Positions 10,961 to 19,665 of a stretch of DNA of 64,000 bases are shown one piece after another. Source of the DNA: Actinomadura sp. HBU206391 (lineage in GTDB: Bacteria > Actinomycetota > Actinomycetes > Streptosporangiales > Streptosporangiaceae); assembly GCF_014323665.1 (NCBI RefSeq), contig NZ_JABVEB010000001.1, positions 1 through 64,000 on the forward strand, in the 5' to 3' direction. Each line of letters begins with the position of its first letter. The first letter of the stretch is position 1. A program made the position numbers and the translations under genes. The notes beneath the pieces were generated by a model. The model made no database searches. It saw nothing but the letters and a program-made list of their open reading frames with translations, and had not been told where the DNA came from.

Positions 10961-10992
10961 GGCGCCGTCCCGGGGACCTCCCGGGCGGCGCC
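10961..10992 (+). terminator. Terminator hairpin after acs
   Basis: GGCGCCG-T-CCCGGG, a five-base loop, then CCCGGG-CGGCGCC: a 13-base-pair stem with one bulged T, beginning 24 bases after the acs stop. There is no long T-run, as is common for actinomycete terminators. Confidence 0.8.
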
Positions 10993-11035
10993 TCTTCGGT
11001 TCGTCCGTGCCGCATCCGGTGCGAGGAACAACTGC

Positions 11036-11224
11036 ATGATCACGAGAGGTGCGACTGCTGTAGGATTCACCATTTCACTACTCATCGGCGATTTGGCCTA
11101 CGCGGGAACGGACCGATCCGGGAGAGTTACCACGACGGTCCTGATCGCGATTCTCCCGGCGTCGGTGTCGGCGGCCGTCGCGTGTCCGATCCGGGTGCTC
11201 GGCGGATGCGCGGTAGACCGGTGA
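11036..11224 (+). pseudogene. C-terminal remnant of an NhaA-type Na+/H+ antiporter
   Basis: The frame encodes GFTISLLIGDLAYAG followed by a short charged segment and a further hydrophobic stretch. This is the last-TM region of NhaA proteins (consensus GFTVSLLIGELAFG). The upstream 350 or so residues of NhaA are missing: the acs stop and terminator lie immediately before. The ATG at 11036 has no good ribosome-binding site. I read this as the stump of a deleted nhaA gene rather than a functional small protein. Confidence 0.65.
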
Positions 11225-11250
11225 CGGCGGGACCGAGAATGCCGGTGCAC

Positions 11251-11293
11251 GGTGGCCGGGATGCCGGGTGGCGCCAGGTGGCCGGGATGCCGG
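11251..11293 (+). repeat. Direct repeat in the intergenic region before the holin-like gene
   Basis: GGTGGCCGGGATGCCGG occurs at 11251-11267 and again at 11277-11293, with a third degenerate copy near 11306. It lies in the 140-base gap behind the nhaA remnant and may mark the deletion endpoint. Confidence 0.6.
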
Positions 11294-11366
11294 TGACCAG
11301 GGGCCGGGTGGCCGGAATCGGGCCGGGCTGCCAGGCTGTCAGGGCCCTTGTGAATAGGAGAGCGAT

Positions 11367-11789
11367 ATGACCGACGTACGGCCGGACGACCAGATCGAGG
11401 ACAAGTCTCTCGGTGAGCTGGTCGCGCTGGCGTCGAGCAACGTCTCCCGGCTGATCAGGTCGGAAATGGAGCTCGCCAAACTGGAGCTCAAGGACGACGC
11501 GAAGAAGGCCGCGCTGGGCAGCATGCTCTTCACCATCGCGGGCGTCATCGGCGGCATCGTCGTGATCCTGCTCTCGATCGCGGCGGCGTACGGGCTGGTC
11601 GCGGCCGGCATCTGGCACTGGGCGGCGTTCCTCATCGTCGCCGGGTTCTACGTGGTGCTCGCCGCCGTCCTCATCGGCATCGGCTACCTGCGGATGCGGA
11701 AGATCACCGGTATCCAGCGCACCCGCAGGACCCTTAAGGAGCTCACGGTCCTCCGCCGGTCCAGCGATACCCCGGCCATACCCGAGTAA
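11367..11789 (+). CDS. Phage holin-like family (DUF1469) membrane protein
   Basis: 140 residues. An N-terminal amphipathic segment with SLGELVALASSNVSRLIRSEMELAKLEL is typical of DUF1469/actinobacterial phage-holin superfamily III proteins. It is followed by two TM helices (~50-75 and 82-108) and a basic tail. AGGAGAGCGAT before the ATG fixes the start. It is probably an inner-membrane accessory protein; the holin label is historical. It precedes the epoxide-hydrolase-like gene by five bases, as a similar membrane-protein gene precedes ephE in M. tuberculosis. Confidence 0.8.
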   Translation: MTDVRPDDQIEDKSLGELVALASSNVSRLIRSEMELAKLELKDDAKKAALGSMLFTIAGVIGGIVVILLSIAAAYGLVAAGIWHWAAFLIVAGFYVVLAAVLIGIGYLRMRKITGIQRTRRTLKELTVLRRSSDTPAIPE

Positions 11790-11794
11790 CGCCC

Positions 11795-12718
11795 ATGCCC
11801 GTACGCGATGATTCGGTCATCCGCATCGACGGCCCATGGGAGCATCGGGCGGTGAGCGCGGGAGGCACCCGCTTTCACGTCGTCACCCTCGGCGACGGCC
11901 CGCTGGTGCTGCTACTGCATGGCTTCCCTGAGTTCTGGTGGTCGTGGCACAACCAGCTCGTGTCGCTCGCCGCCGCGGGCTACCGGGCCGCCGCCGTCGA
12001 TCTGCGCGGTTACGGTGGCAGCGACAAGCCACCGCGCGGCTACGACCTGGTCACCCTCGCCGGCGACGCCGCAGGACTCGTACGGGCGCTCGGCGAGGCG
12101 AACGCGATCGTCGTCGGCCATGACTGGGGCGGCCTGCTCGCCTGGACGATGGGGGTCTATCACCCCAAGGTGGTCCAGCGGCTCGTCCCGGTCTCAGCGC
12201 CGCACCCTCTGCGGCTCCGGCAGGCCGTACGGGCGGACGCCCGCGGCCAGGGATGGGCCGCGCGGCACACGCTCGCGTTCCAGGTGCCCATGCTGCCCGA
12301 GCGGCGGCTGTTGCGCAGCGACGCGGCTCTGGTCGGACGGCTGCTGCACGACTGGTCGGGACCGAACTGGCCGGACGAGCGCACGGAGCGGCTGGTCCGT
12401 GACGCGTTCCAGATTCCCGGCGTCGCACACTCGGCCCTGGAGTATCACCGCTGGCTGGTGCGGTCGTTGCCGCGCCCGGACGGCCTGCGGTACGCCCGTC
12501 ACATGCGCGGCCCGATCCGGATGCCCACGCTGCATCTGCACGGCTCATTGGACACCTGCACGTTCGCCCGCAGCGCGCAGGGCTCAGGCCGGTACGTGGA
12601 GGCGCCGTACCGCTGGAAGCTCATCGACGGCGCCGGGCACTTTCCCCACCAGGAACGACCGCGGGCTTTCGATACCGAGCTGCTGGGCTGGCTGTCCGAC
12701 CCCGAACCCGAACGCTGA
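11795..12718 (+). CDS. ephE: Alpha/beta hydrolase, epoxide-hydrolase type
   Basis: 307 residues. HGFPEFWWSW supplies the oxyanion-hole His-Gly-x-Pro motif, VVGHDWGG carries the Asp nucleophile expected for epoxide hydrolases (rather than Ser), and GAGHFPHQE near the end holds the catalytic His. A cap-domain region lies between. It probably opens epoxides to diols; the substrate is unknown. The gene follows the DUF1469 gene by five bases. The symbol is by synteny with M. tuberculosis Rv3670 and by the Asp nucleophile. Confidence 0.82.
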   Translation: MPVRDDSVIRIDGPWEHRAVSAGGTRFHVVTLGDGPLVLLLHGFPEFWWSWHNQLVSLAAAGYRAAAVDLRGYGGSDKPPRGYDLVTLAGDAAGLVRALGEANAIVVGHDWGGLLAWTMGVYHPKVVQRLVPVSAPHPLRLRQAVRADARGQGWAARHTLAFQVPMLPERRLLRSDAALVGRLLHDWSGPNWPDERTERLVRDAFQIPGVAHSALEYHRWLVRSLPRPDGLRYARHMRGPIRMPTLHLHGSLDTCTFARSAQGSGRYVEAPYRWKLIDGAGHFPHQERPRAFDTELLGWLSDPEPER

Positions 12719-12759
12719 CCGCCCCGGTTCGATCGACTTCGCCGACATAGGGTGGATGC

Positions 12760-13230
12760 GTGCGGGATCGTGATCAGGACGGGCGGGCGCGGAACGCCAG
12801 GCCTCGGGACGCCTACGGGCGGCCGCTGCCGCATGGGGAGCCAGGGGTGCCGACGATGCCGGACGACCTGTCGATGCCGCCCGCCGAGGCCGTCGCCGAG
12901 GCCCAGCGGCTGCTCGACGCCGACCGTCCCTTCCACGCCCACGAGGTGCTCGAGGCGGTGTGGAAGGCCGCTCCGGAGCACGAGCGCGAGCTCTGGCGCG
13001 GTCTCGCCCAGGTGGCCGTTGGCCTGACCCACCTGCGCCGGGGCAACGCCAAGGGCGCCCGCGCACTGCTGATCCGTGCCGCCGACCGGATCGAGCCCTT
13101 CGCCCCGGGCCCGTACGGGCTCGACGTCGCGGGCGTCGCGCGGGACGTACGGCGGCTGGTCGAGCGGATCGCCGGTGCGGGCGAGGGCCTCGCACTCGAC
13201 GCCGATCTCGGCATCCGCCTCACCGGCTGA
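12760..13230 (+). CDS. DUF309 domain protein
   Basis: 156 residues from the GTG at 12760. The DUF309 signature is present in the middle: FHAHEVLEAVWKAAP, then ELWRGLAQVAVGLTHLRRGNAKGA. The first ~30 residues are polar and unconserved, so an internal start near the MPDDLSMPP segment (about 12856) is possible. Function of the family is unknown. It converges on marP and is not part of that operon. Confidence 0.75.
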   Translation: MRDRDQDGRARNARPRDAYGRPLPHGEPGVPTMPDDLSMPPAEAVAEAQRLLDADRPFHAHEVLEAVWKAAPEHERELWRGLAQVAVGLTHLRRGNAKGARALLIRAADRIEPFAPGPYGLDVAGVARDVRRLVERIAGAGEGLALDADLGIRLTG

Positions 13231-13355
13231 CCTCGCCGGCGCCCTCGCGCAGGAACCGCCAGGCACGCTCGCGGGGGAACCGCTCGGTGCGCTCGTCGGC
13301 GGTGAGCCGACCGGCGACCGCCGCCGGATCGGGCCGGACCGGGCAGGGCCCGGGG

Positions 13356-14552
13356 TCAGTCGGAACAGGTCTGGGTCGATACCGGGCTCGTGGCGTTCTG
13401 ACCGGCCTGGGCGTCGCCGGCCACTTCGTGCGCGGTGAGCGCATAGCCGGTCTCCTCGTCATCGAGGGCCGCAGCGAAGATCACTCCGTAGACGGTGCCG
13501 TTGGCGGCCAGCAGCGGACCACCGGAGTTGCCCTGCTGCACCTTGCCGCGGATGGCATAGATCTCACGGGTCACCTGGCCCGCGTGATAGATGTCCGGGC
13601 CCTTCGCCCGCTGCTTGGCCCGGATCCGCGCCGCGACGGCGGTGAACGGACGGCCCTTCGGGAAGCCGGCGACCACGGCCGAGTCACGGGTCTGCGCTTC
13701 ACCGTTGAACTTCAGCGATGGGACGGACAGGTCGGGAACGTGCAGGACGGCGATGTCGCGCTTGGGGTCGTACAGCACCACTCTGGCCCGGTGGAACCGG
13801 TTGTTCTGGGTGACCACCTGGGAGAAGCCCTGCACTCCGGCGACCACGTGGGCGTTGGTCATCACCCGGTCGCGCGCGTAGACGAAACCGGTGCCCTCGA
13901 TCTTGCGCTGACATTCAGGGGCGGTACCGATGATCTTAACGATGCTGCGCTGCGTCCGGCGCAGCTCCTCGGTCTTCAACACGTCGGTGTCGGGTGGCGG
14001 CACCCGCACGACCGACTCGCCGCCGAGCCCGCCGAACACCTGCGGGAACTCGGTCTTGCTGACGAAGCCCTTGAACGAGGAGAACCAGCCGCGCGCCGTG
14101 TCGGGCATCACGTCGTCCACCGCGCCGAGCACGGACGAGCTCTTGACCTGCTTGCGGAGCACGCCGAACGGCGATCCGGCCACCGCCGTACCGATGAACC
14201 AGGCGACGAGCAGCAGCGACACCGCGCTCACGAGCGACCCGCCGACGGCGTCGACGGCACGCGCGTTGTCGCCCGTGACCCGGTTGCGGAGCACCGCGCC
14301 GGCGGACGAGGCGATCAACTGTCCCAACGTCGCGGCGAGGAACGCGATGACGATCGCGAGGAGGGCCTGCTGCGCGGCTCCCTGGACGACCGCCCTGGCG
14401 ATCGGGGGGGCGATCATCGCACCCAGCACGCCACCGCCGACGAATCCGACGAAGCTCAGCACGCCCACGATGAAGCCTTGACGATAGCCCGAGACCGCGA
14501 ACAGCACGACGAGGGCCAGCAGGATGAAATCGAGAATGTGGTCGCCCAGCAC
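13356..14552 (-). CDS. marP: MarP-type membrane serine protease
   Basis: 398 residues from the GTG at 14552. Four predicted TM helices occupy the first ~150 residues (CvpA-like; LDFILLALVVLFAVSGYRQG is characteristic). A periplasmic trypsin-like protease domain follows, with the catalytic triad TNAHVV (His ~233), RDIAVL (Asp ~265) and GNSGGP (Ser ~341). Two cysteines flank the domain, as in M. tuberculosis Rv3671c, where the protease maintains acid and oxidative-stress resistance. The upstream in-frame codons up to 14639 include a different start but have no family similarity. Confidence 0.9.
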   Translation of the reverse strand: MLGDHILDFILLALVVLFAVSGYRQGFIVGVLSFVGFVGGGVLGAMIAPPIARAVVQGAAQQALLAIVIAFLAATLGQLIASSAGAVLRNRVTGDNARAVDAVGGSLVSAVSLLLVAWFIGTAVAGSPFGVLRKQVKSSSVLGAVDDVMPDTARGWFSSFKGFVSKTEFPQVFGGLGGESVVRVPPPDTDVLKTEELRRTQRSIVKIIGTAPECQRKIEGTGFVYARDRVMTNAHVVAGVQGFSQVVTQNNRFHRARVVLYDPKRDIAVLHVPDLSVPSLKFNGEAQTRDSAVVAGFPKGRPFTAVAARIRAKQRAKGPDIYHAGQVTREIYAIRGKVQQGNSGGPLLAANGTVYGVIFAAALDDEETGYALTAHEVAGDAQAGQNATSPVSTQTCSD

Positions 14553-14785
14553 CAGTTCACCGTATAGGGCGTGGCAAGCGGTTCTCGTCCCCTCTGCGGA
14601 CCATTTCCGGCACGTGGCCGTCACCGCTGGGCACGACATCGCCGGAGCAGGTGCACGAGTTCGAGGCCGCGCAGCCGCCCACCACCTGCCGGACGGCTCG
14701 AGTCGACACCGGCCGACTCCAGGTCACGCCGGGCGCCACGGCACCGACCCGCCGACCGGTACCGGTCGCCCGATCGGTCGCCCGA

Positions 14786-15442
14786 TCAGTCGCTCGGGCC
14801 CGCGGCGAGGTCCAGGATCTCCTGCGGAAGATCTTCCGTACGGGTGGTGTCCCACGGCCGCGACCAGCCGCCCACATCCAGCACCTCGGTCAGCAGACCC
14901 GCGGTGAAGCCCCAGACCAGCATGCCCCCGGCGCGGAAGGCAGGGCCCGCGTGGCCTCCTCGCGGGCTGCGCACGTTGAGCCGGTTGGCGGGATCGACGA
15001 GCTCGGCGATGGGCACCCGGGCCACCGAGGCGACCTCGCCCGGGTCGGCGACGAACACCTCTGTCGGCTCCCGCCACCAGCCCGCCACCGGTGTCACCCG
15101 GTAGCCGCTGTGGGCGAGGTAGAGCTCCGGCAAGGTGACCAGAACCTCCACGCCCGCCGGGTCGAGGCCGGTCTCCTCGTGCGCCTCACGAAGCGCCGCG
15201 GCGACCGGACCGGCATCCTCCGGATCGATCCCCCCGCCGGGGAAGGCCGGCTGCCCGGCGTGGTTGTTCAGCGTGACGGCGCGCTGGATCAGCAGCAGAT
15301 CAGGGCCCTCAGGGCCCTCTCCGAACAGCACGAGCACGGCGGCGAACCGGGATCCGGGGAGTGGGTGACGCAGGACCTGCGGCACCGAGAAGTTCGAGGC
15401 GCCGGCGCGGAAGGTGTCCAGCCACGAGGGGATCGTGCTCAT
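14786..15442 (-). CDS. NUDIX hydrolase, CoA pyrophosphatase type
   Basis: 218 residues. The Nudix box reads GGGIDPEDAGPVAAALREAHEETGLD. The preceding LLLIQRAVTLNNHAGQPAFPGG contains the extra CoA-pyrophosphatase signature (the L-L-x-x-R-A region and GQxxFPGG). Likely activity is cleavage of CoA and derivatives to phosphopantetheine and 3',5'-ADP. M. tuberculosis has the orthologue (Rv3672c) between marP and nth; the thioredoxin-like gene Rv3673c that also lies there is absent in this genome. Start at the ATG of MSTIPSWL. Confidence 0.88.
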   Translation of the reverse strand: MSTIPSWLDTFRAGASNFSVPQVLRHPLPGSRFAAVLVLFGEGPEGPDLLLIQRAVTLNNHAGQPAFPGGGIDPEDAGPVAAALREAHEETGLDPAGVEVLVTLPELYLAHSGYRVTPVAGWWREPTEVFVADPGEVASVARVPIAELVDPANRLNVRSPRGGHAGPAFRAGGMLVWGFTAGLLTEVLDVGGWSRPWDTTRTEDLPQEILDLAAGPSD

Positions 15443-15596
15443 CGGCACCCGGCCCGCTCGCACCGGCGGCGCGGCTCACGTCCCCAGGGGCGGCTTCGAG
15501 GTGATGATCTCCGTCTACGTTCGATTGCGCTCTCCTATCGCGTTCCTCAGTCCAGCCACCGTCGCGACCTTCGCATTCCCGGCGGAGCGGAAAGAA

Positions 15597-16307
15597 TCAT
15601 GAGAAGGGGCCGGTCTTGACGAGCTTGGCGGCGGTCTTCTCGTCGATGGGGCCTTCGCCGTAGGCCGGGCACAGCCGGGCCAGCGGGCAGACGCCGCAGG
15701 CGGGCCGGCGGGAGTGGCAGATCCGGCGCCCATGCCAGATCAGCCGATGGGACAGGTCCGTCCAGTCCTTGCGCGGGATCAGCTCGCCGATCTCGTGCTC
15801 GACCTTCACCGGATCGATCTCGGTGGTCCAGCCGAACCGGCGGACCAGCCGGCCGAAGTGCGTGTCCACGGTGATGCCCGGTACGTCGAAGGCATTGCCG
15901 AGCACGACGTTCGCGGTCTTACGCCCCACACCCGGCAGGCTCACGAGCTCGGCCATAGTGCGCGGCACCTCACCGCCGAACCGCTCGCACAACGCGTGCC
16001 CCAACTTGATGATGTTGTTCGTCTTGGCGCGGAAGAACCCGGTGGACATAATGATTTTTTCCATCTCCTCCCGGTCCGCGGCGGCATAGTCCTTGGCCGT
16101 CCGGTAGCGCGCGAAGAGGGCTGGCGTCACCGCGTTCACCCGGCGGTCCGTACACTGAGCGGACAGAATCGTGGCGATGACCAGCTCAAGCGGGTCGGAG
16201 AAGTCCAGCTCGCAGTGAGCATCGGGATAGAGAACGGCGAGTTCCCGGTTCATCCGCCGAGCGCGACGAACGAGCGCGAGGCGCGATTCCGGCGTGTTAC
16301 GGGGCAC
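15597..16307 (-). CDS. nth: Endonuclease III
   Basis: 236 residues. The helix-hairpin-helix [12 protein letters not shown] contains the catalytic Lys, and VDTHFGRL the catalytic Asp. A C-terminal C-x6-C-x2-C-x5-C cluster ([17 protein letters not shown]) binds the 4Fe-4S centre. It is a base-excision-repair glycosylase/AP lyase for oxidised pyrimidines. It is divergent from crp across a ~115-base intergenic region. Confidence 0.95.
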   Translation of the reverse strand: MPRNTPESRLALVRRARRMNRELAVLYPDAHCELDFSDPLELVIATILSAQCTDRRVNAVTPALFARYRTAKDYAAADREEMEKIIMSTGFFRAKTNNIIKLGHALCERFGGEVPRTMAELVSLPGVGRKTANVVLGNAFDVPGITVDTHFGRLVRRFGWTTEIDPVKVEHEIGELIPRKDWTDLSHRLIWHGRRICHSRRPACGVCPLARLCPAYGEGPIDEKTAAKLVKTGPFS

Positions 16308-16376
16308 GAAGAAAGCGTAGGCGGTGCGGCGGACCCTTGCGGCCGGCTCGGCACGGACCCCCGTTCACGAACGCGG

Positions 16377-16392
16377 TGGGACGTACGTCACA
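16377..16392 (+). promoter_or_regulatory. Probable Crp binding site between nth and crp
   Basis: TGGGA-CGTACG-TCACA matches the Crp palindrome TGTGA-N6-TCACA in nine of ten consensus positions. It lies about 30 bases before the crp start codon. It suggests autoregulation and possibly control of nth. Confidence 0.6.
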
Positions 16393-16421
16393 CTATGCAG
16401 GTAAGTGTTCGAGGAGGAAGC

Positions 16422-17108
16422 GTGACCGACCGCGACGTGGAAGTTCTGAGCAGGGCCCCGCTCTTCGAGGCGCTGGACGACCAGGGGGCGAAAGCACTCC
16501 GGTCCAATGTGGGCGAGGTGCGCCTCTCCCGCGGTCAGACGCTCTTCAACGAGGGTGAGACGGGGGACCGGCTCTACGTCGTGCTCGACGGCAAGATCAA
16601 GCTCACCCGCACCGCCCCGGACGGGCGCGAGAATCTGCTGAGCGTGCTCGGCCCGAGCGAGATGTTCGGCGAGCTCTCGCTGTTCGACCCCCGTCCCCGT
16701 ACGGCCAGCGCCATCGCCGTGACCGAGTGCCGGCTCGCCGGTCTTGGCCACGACGATCTGCGGCCGTGGCTGACCGGGCACCCCGAGGTGGCCGTGCATC
16801 TGCTTCGGGCTCTCGCCCAGCGGCTGCGCAAGACCAACGACGTCATGGCCGACCTGGTCTTCACCGACGTGCCGGGACGGGTGGCCAAGGCGCTGCTGGA
16901 CCTGGCCGAGCGGTTCGGGCAGCCGTCCGACACCGGGCTGCACGTTCATCACGACCTCACCCAGGAGGAGCTGGCCCAGCTCGTCGGGGCGTCGCGTGAG
17001 ACGGTCAACAAGGCCCTCGCCGACTTCGCCGGCCGCAACTGGCTGCGCATCGAGGCGCGGGCCGTCGTCATCCTGGACATCGAACGGCTGCGCAGGCGCT
17101 CGAAGTAG
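16422..17108 (+). CDS. crp: Crp/Fnr-family global regulator
   Basis: 228 residues. The N-terminal cyclic-nucleotide-binding domain includes GDRLYVVLDGKIKL and the phosphate-binding cassette FGELSLFDPRPRTASA. A C-terminal winged HTH contains LTQEELAQLVGASRETVNKAL, the recognition helix of actinobacterial Crp/GlxR. The GTG at 16422 follows GGAGGAAG; a longer upstream frame is a shadow of nth. It is the orthologue of M. tuberculosis Rv3676, with the same neighbours. Confidence 0.95.
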   Translation: MTDRDVEVLSRAPLFEALDDQGAKALRSNVGEVRLSRGQTLFNEGETGDRLYVVLDGKIKLTRTAPDGRENLLSVLGPSEMFGELSLFDPRPRTASAIAVTECRLAGLGHDDLRPWLTGHPEVAVHLLRALAQRLRKTNDVMADLVFTDVPGRVAKALLDLAERFGQPSDTGLHVHHDLTQEELAQLVGASRETVNKALADFAGRNWLRIEARAVVILDIERLRRRSK

Positions 17109-17189
17109 CCCTACGGCCGCTCCACGCGGGTGGGCGATCGCGTGATCACCCGGTGCGGGCGGCATTCGCGCCCTGTACGAGCCGCATGA

Positions 17190-18002
17190 TCACGACGGTG
17201 GTGGGGTCATGCCTCGCTCACGCAAGTAGTCCAGCTGGGCCTGCACCGACCACTCCGCGACGGGCCACAGCGACCGGTCGACGTCGGCGTAGACCCGCTC
17301 GACGACCTCTCTGGCCGTCCGGTCGCCGGCCGCGACAGCGGCCTGGACCTGGGCGAGGCGCTCTCTGCGGTGGTCGATGTAGTGGTCGAGGGCCGCGATC
17401 GGGTCATCGAGGCTCGGGCCGTGACCCGGCAAAATGACCGCCGCCTCCCTGTCGCCGGCGAACGAGCGCAGCCGGTCGAGCGAGGCCAGGTAGTCGGCCA
17501 GCCGGCCCTCGACGACCGTGGTGCCATAGCCGAGGACCGTGTCGCCCGTGAGGATCGCCCGGTCGGCCGCCAGCCAGAACGACAGCGAGTCGTCGGAGTG
17601 CCCCGGCGTCTCGAGCACCCGGACCTCCAGTCCGCCCACCGTCACCACGTCGCCCTCGGCGAGGCCCTCGTCGCCGAGCCGCAGGCGGGGGTCCAGGGCC
17701 CGCACCGGCACGTCGCGATGTGCGGTGCGCGCCAGCTCGGCGAACCTCTTCGCGCCGGCGGCGTGGTCGGGGTGTCCGTGGGTCAGCAGGACCAGGGCGA
17801 CGTACCCACCCCGCTCGCGTGCGATGCCGGCGACCCGACGCAGGTGATCGTCGCCCTCCGGCCCGGGGTCCACGACGACGACGGCCTCGGCGCCGGGCTC
17901 GGCGAGGATCCAGGTGTTGGTGCCGTCCAGGGTCATGGGCGAGGGGTTCGGCGCCAGGACACACCGGGCCCGCGAGGTGCCCATTCCGTCGATCGAGCTC
18001 AC
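17190..18002 (-). CDS. MBL-fold metallo-hydrolase
   Basis: 270 residues of the metallo-beta-lactamase fold: THGHPDHAAG gives the HxHxDH zinc ligands, then ETPGHSDDSLSF, LTGDTVLG and LPGHGPS supply the remaining His/Asp ligands. A C-terminal LACTB2-like helical winged region follows (WPVAEWSVQAQLDYLRERG). It overlaps the preceding NUDIX gene by four bases (GTGA). It is the orthologue of Rv3677c; LACTB2-like proteins can be RNases, but the substrate here is unknown. Confidence 0.88.
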   Translation of the reverse strand: MSSIDGMGTSRARCVLAPNPSPMTLDGTNTWILAEPGAEAVVVVDPGPEGDDHLRRVAGIARERGGYVALVLLTHGHPDHAAGAKRFAELARTAHRDVPVRALDPRLRLGDEGLAEGDVVTVGGLEVRVLETPGHSDDSLSFWLAADRAILTGDTVLGYGTTVVEGRLADYLASLDRLRSFAGDREAAVILPGHGPSLDDPIAALDHYIDHRRERLAQVQAAVAAGDRTAREVVERVYADVDRSLWPVAEWSVQAQLDYLRERGMTPPPS

Positions 18003-18829
18003 ACGGTCCCCTCCGGATAGAGGAGGTACGGCTCGTCGTCGATGATCCGTACCTCCGGCAGCCAGGGCTTGATCTCACGCTCCGCCGCGAGGACCGAGGC
18101 GACGTCCTCGTAGGCGGTCAGGTCGGTCAGCGTGGCGAGGGTGGGCGGCAGCATGAACATCTCGCCGCGGCGGGCCGCCTCGACCGCATCACGGGGGCGT
18201 AGCCAGGCCACCTGATCGGCCTCTGTGCTCACGTCGCGCGCCCGCTGACTCTCCGGCATGGCCGCCACGAAGAACCGGGTGTCGTACCGTTTGGGCTCGA
18301 CCAGCGGAGTGATCCAGTGCGACCAGGGCCGCAGCAGATCGGATCTGAGCACCAGCCCTCGACGGTCGAGGAACTCGGCGAACGACAGGGACCGGTCGAG
18401 CAGCGCCTGCCGCCCCGTCTCCCAGTCGTCGCCGCGGGTGTCGCCGACCACGGACTCCCCGGTCGGCCCGGCCAGCAGGACCAGCGACTCCTCGAAGGTC
18501 TCGCGGACGGCCGCGCACACGAGCTCACGGGCGAGGGTCTCGTCGGCGCTGAAGGCCTCACCCCACCAAGCGGGCGACGGCCCCGCCCAGGCGATCGCGG
18601 TGTCTCCGTCCCGCCGGTCGACCGAGCCGCCGGGAAAGACGTAGGCGCCGGGCGCGAAGGCCATCGAGGCGACCCGCCGCAGCAGGAAGACCTGAAGCCC
18701 CGCGTCAGGGTGATCCCTGAGCAGGACGACGGTGGCCGCGTTGCGGGGCACGGCCGGCTGCGCCCTGCCATCGGCGAGTTCCGCGATGCGCTCACGGAAC
18801 TCGCCGGGCAGCTTCAGACCGTTCACCAT
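17999..18829 (-). CDS. NUDIX hydrolase (NUDT19-like)
   Basis: 276 residues. A split Nudix motif is visible: FPGGSVDRRDGD, a long insertion (WWGEAF-SADETLAREL), then AAVRETFEESLVLL with the catalytic Glu residues. The long insert between the GG and the RExxEE part is characteristic of NUDT19-type CoA-diphosphatase relatives. It is translationally coupled to the downstream MBL hydrolase. Confidence 0.85.
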   Translation of the reverse strand: MVNGLKLPGEFRERIAELADGRAQPAVPRNAATVVLLRDHPDAGLQVFLLRRVASMAFAPGAYVFPGGSVDRRDGDTAIAWAGPSPAWWGEAFSADETLARELVCAAVRETFEESLVLLAGPTGESVVGDTRGDDWETGRQALLDRSLSFAEFLDRRGLVLRSDLLRPWSHWITPLVEPKRYDTRFFVAAMPESQRARDVSTEADQVAWLRPRDAVEAARRGEMFMLPPTLATLTDLTAYEDVASVLAAEREIKPWLPEVRIIDDEPYLLYPEGTV

Positions 18830-18944
18830 CGCGTGACCGAATACTTGATCCCCATGGCCGCCAATTCGGACATACCAGCCGTCCCTGCGTCAACCCCGCG
18901 CGAAGCGTTCTGCGCGCGGGAGGCCACCATGAGGTGCGACCACG

Positions 18945-19412
18945 TCAGCCGTTTTCGTCGATCTCGGCGATGAGCTCGACCTCGACGGGGGCGTCGAGGG
19001 GGAGCACCGCCACGCCGACGGCACTGCGGGCGTGCTTGCCCGCCGCTCCGAAGACCTCGCCGAGCAGCTCGCTCGCGCCGTTGATCACCTCGGGCTGCCG
19101 GGTGAAGTCCGGGGCGCTGGCGACGAAACCGACGACCTTGACGATCCGCTTCACCCGGGACAGCTCTCCGACCTCGGCCTTGACCGCGGCGATCGCGTTG
19201 AGCGCGCAGATGCGGGCGAGCTCCTTGGCCCGGTCGACGTCCACCTGGGCGCCGACCTTGCCGGTGGCCGGCAGGGCGCCATCGACGAAGGGCACCTGCC
19301 CCGCCGTGTAGACGTACGACCCCGTTCGCACGGTGGGGAGATAGGCCCCCGCCGGTGTCGCGACACCGGGGATCTCCAGGCCGAGCTCCTTGATCCGGTC
19401 CTCGGGGCTCAC
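18945..19412 (-). CDS. RidA-family protein
   Basis: 155 residues of the YjgF/YER057c/UK114 fold, with GSYVYTAGQVPFVDG, the trimer-interface stretch CALNAIAAVKAEVG and a C-terminal VGVAVLPLDAPVEVELIAE. In RidA enzymes a conserved Arg in the RPDF-type region binds 2-iminobutyrate; here the aligned region reads APDFTRQPEVINGASELL, so enamine deaminase activity is uncertain. The GTG at 19412 overlaps the DUF4177 stop (GTGA). It is the orthologue of Rv3678c. Confidence 0.85.
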   Translation of the reverse strand: MSPEDRIKELGLEIPGVATPAGAYLPTVRTGSYVYTAGQVPFVDGALPATGKVGAQVDVDRAKELARICALNAIAAVKAEVGELSRVKRIVKVVGFVASAPDFTRQPEVINGASELLGEVFGAAGKHARSAVGVAVLPLDAPVEVELIAEIDENG

Positions 19413-19564
19413 GCCAGCTCTCGCTTGAGGTAGGCGACGAGGTTCTCCGGGTTGGGCCCGGGGATGACGGTCACGAGCTCCCAGCCGTCCTGACCCCAGT
19501 TGTCGAGGATCTGCTTCGTGGCGTGGACCAGCAGTGGAACTGTCGCGTACTCCCATTTCTTCAT
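19409..19564 (-). CDS. DUF4177-like small protein
   Basis: 51 residues: starts MKKWEYATVPLLVHA, continues with ILDNWGQDGWELVTVIPGP and ends LKRELA. The WEY---P and GWELV motifs are those of DUF4177. The stop overlaps the RidA-family start, so the two are co-translated. Function unknown. Confidence 0.85.
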   Translation of the reverse strand: MKKWEYATVPLLVHATKQILDNWGQDGWELVTVIPGPNPENLVAYLKRELA

Positions 19565-19665
19565 GCCGCAACCCTAACGACGCGGGCACCGCCCGCGTGC
19601 GCGAGGCGAGCGGAACCCGGCGATCGTCGAGACGGCCGGCAGAATGAGACTCTCGTCGGGGCCGG

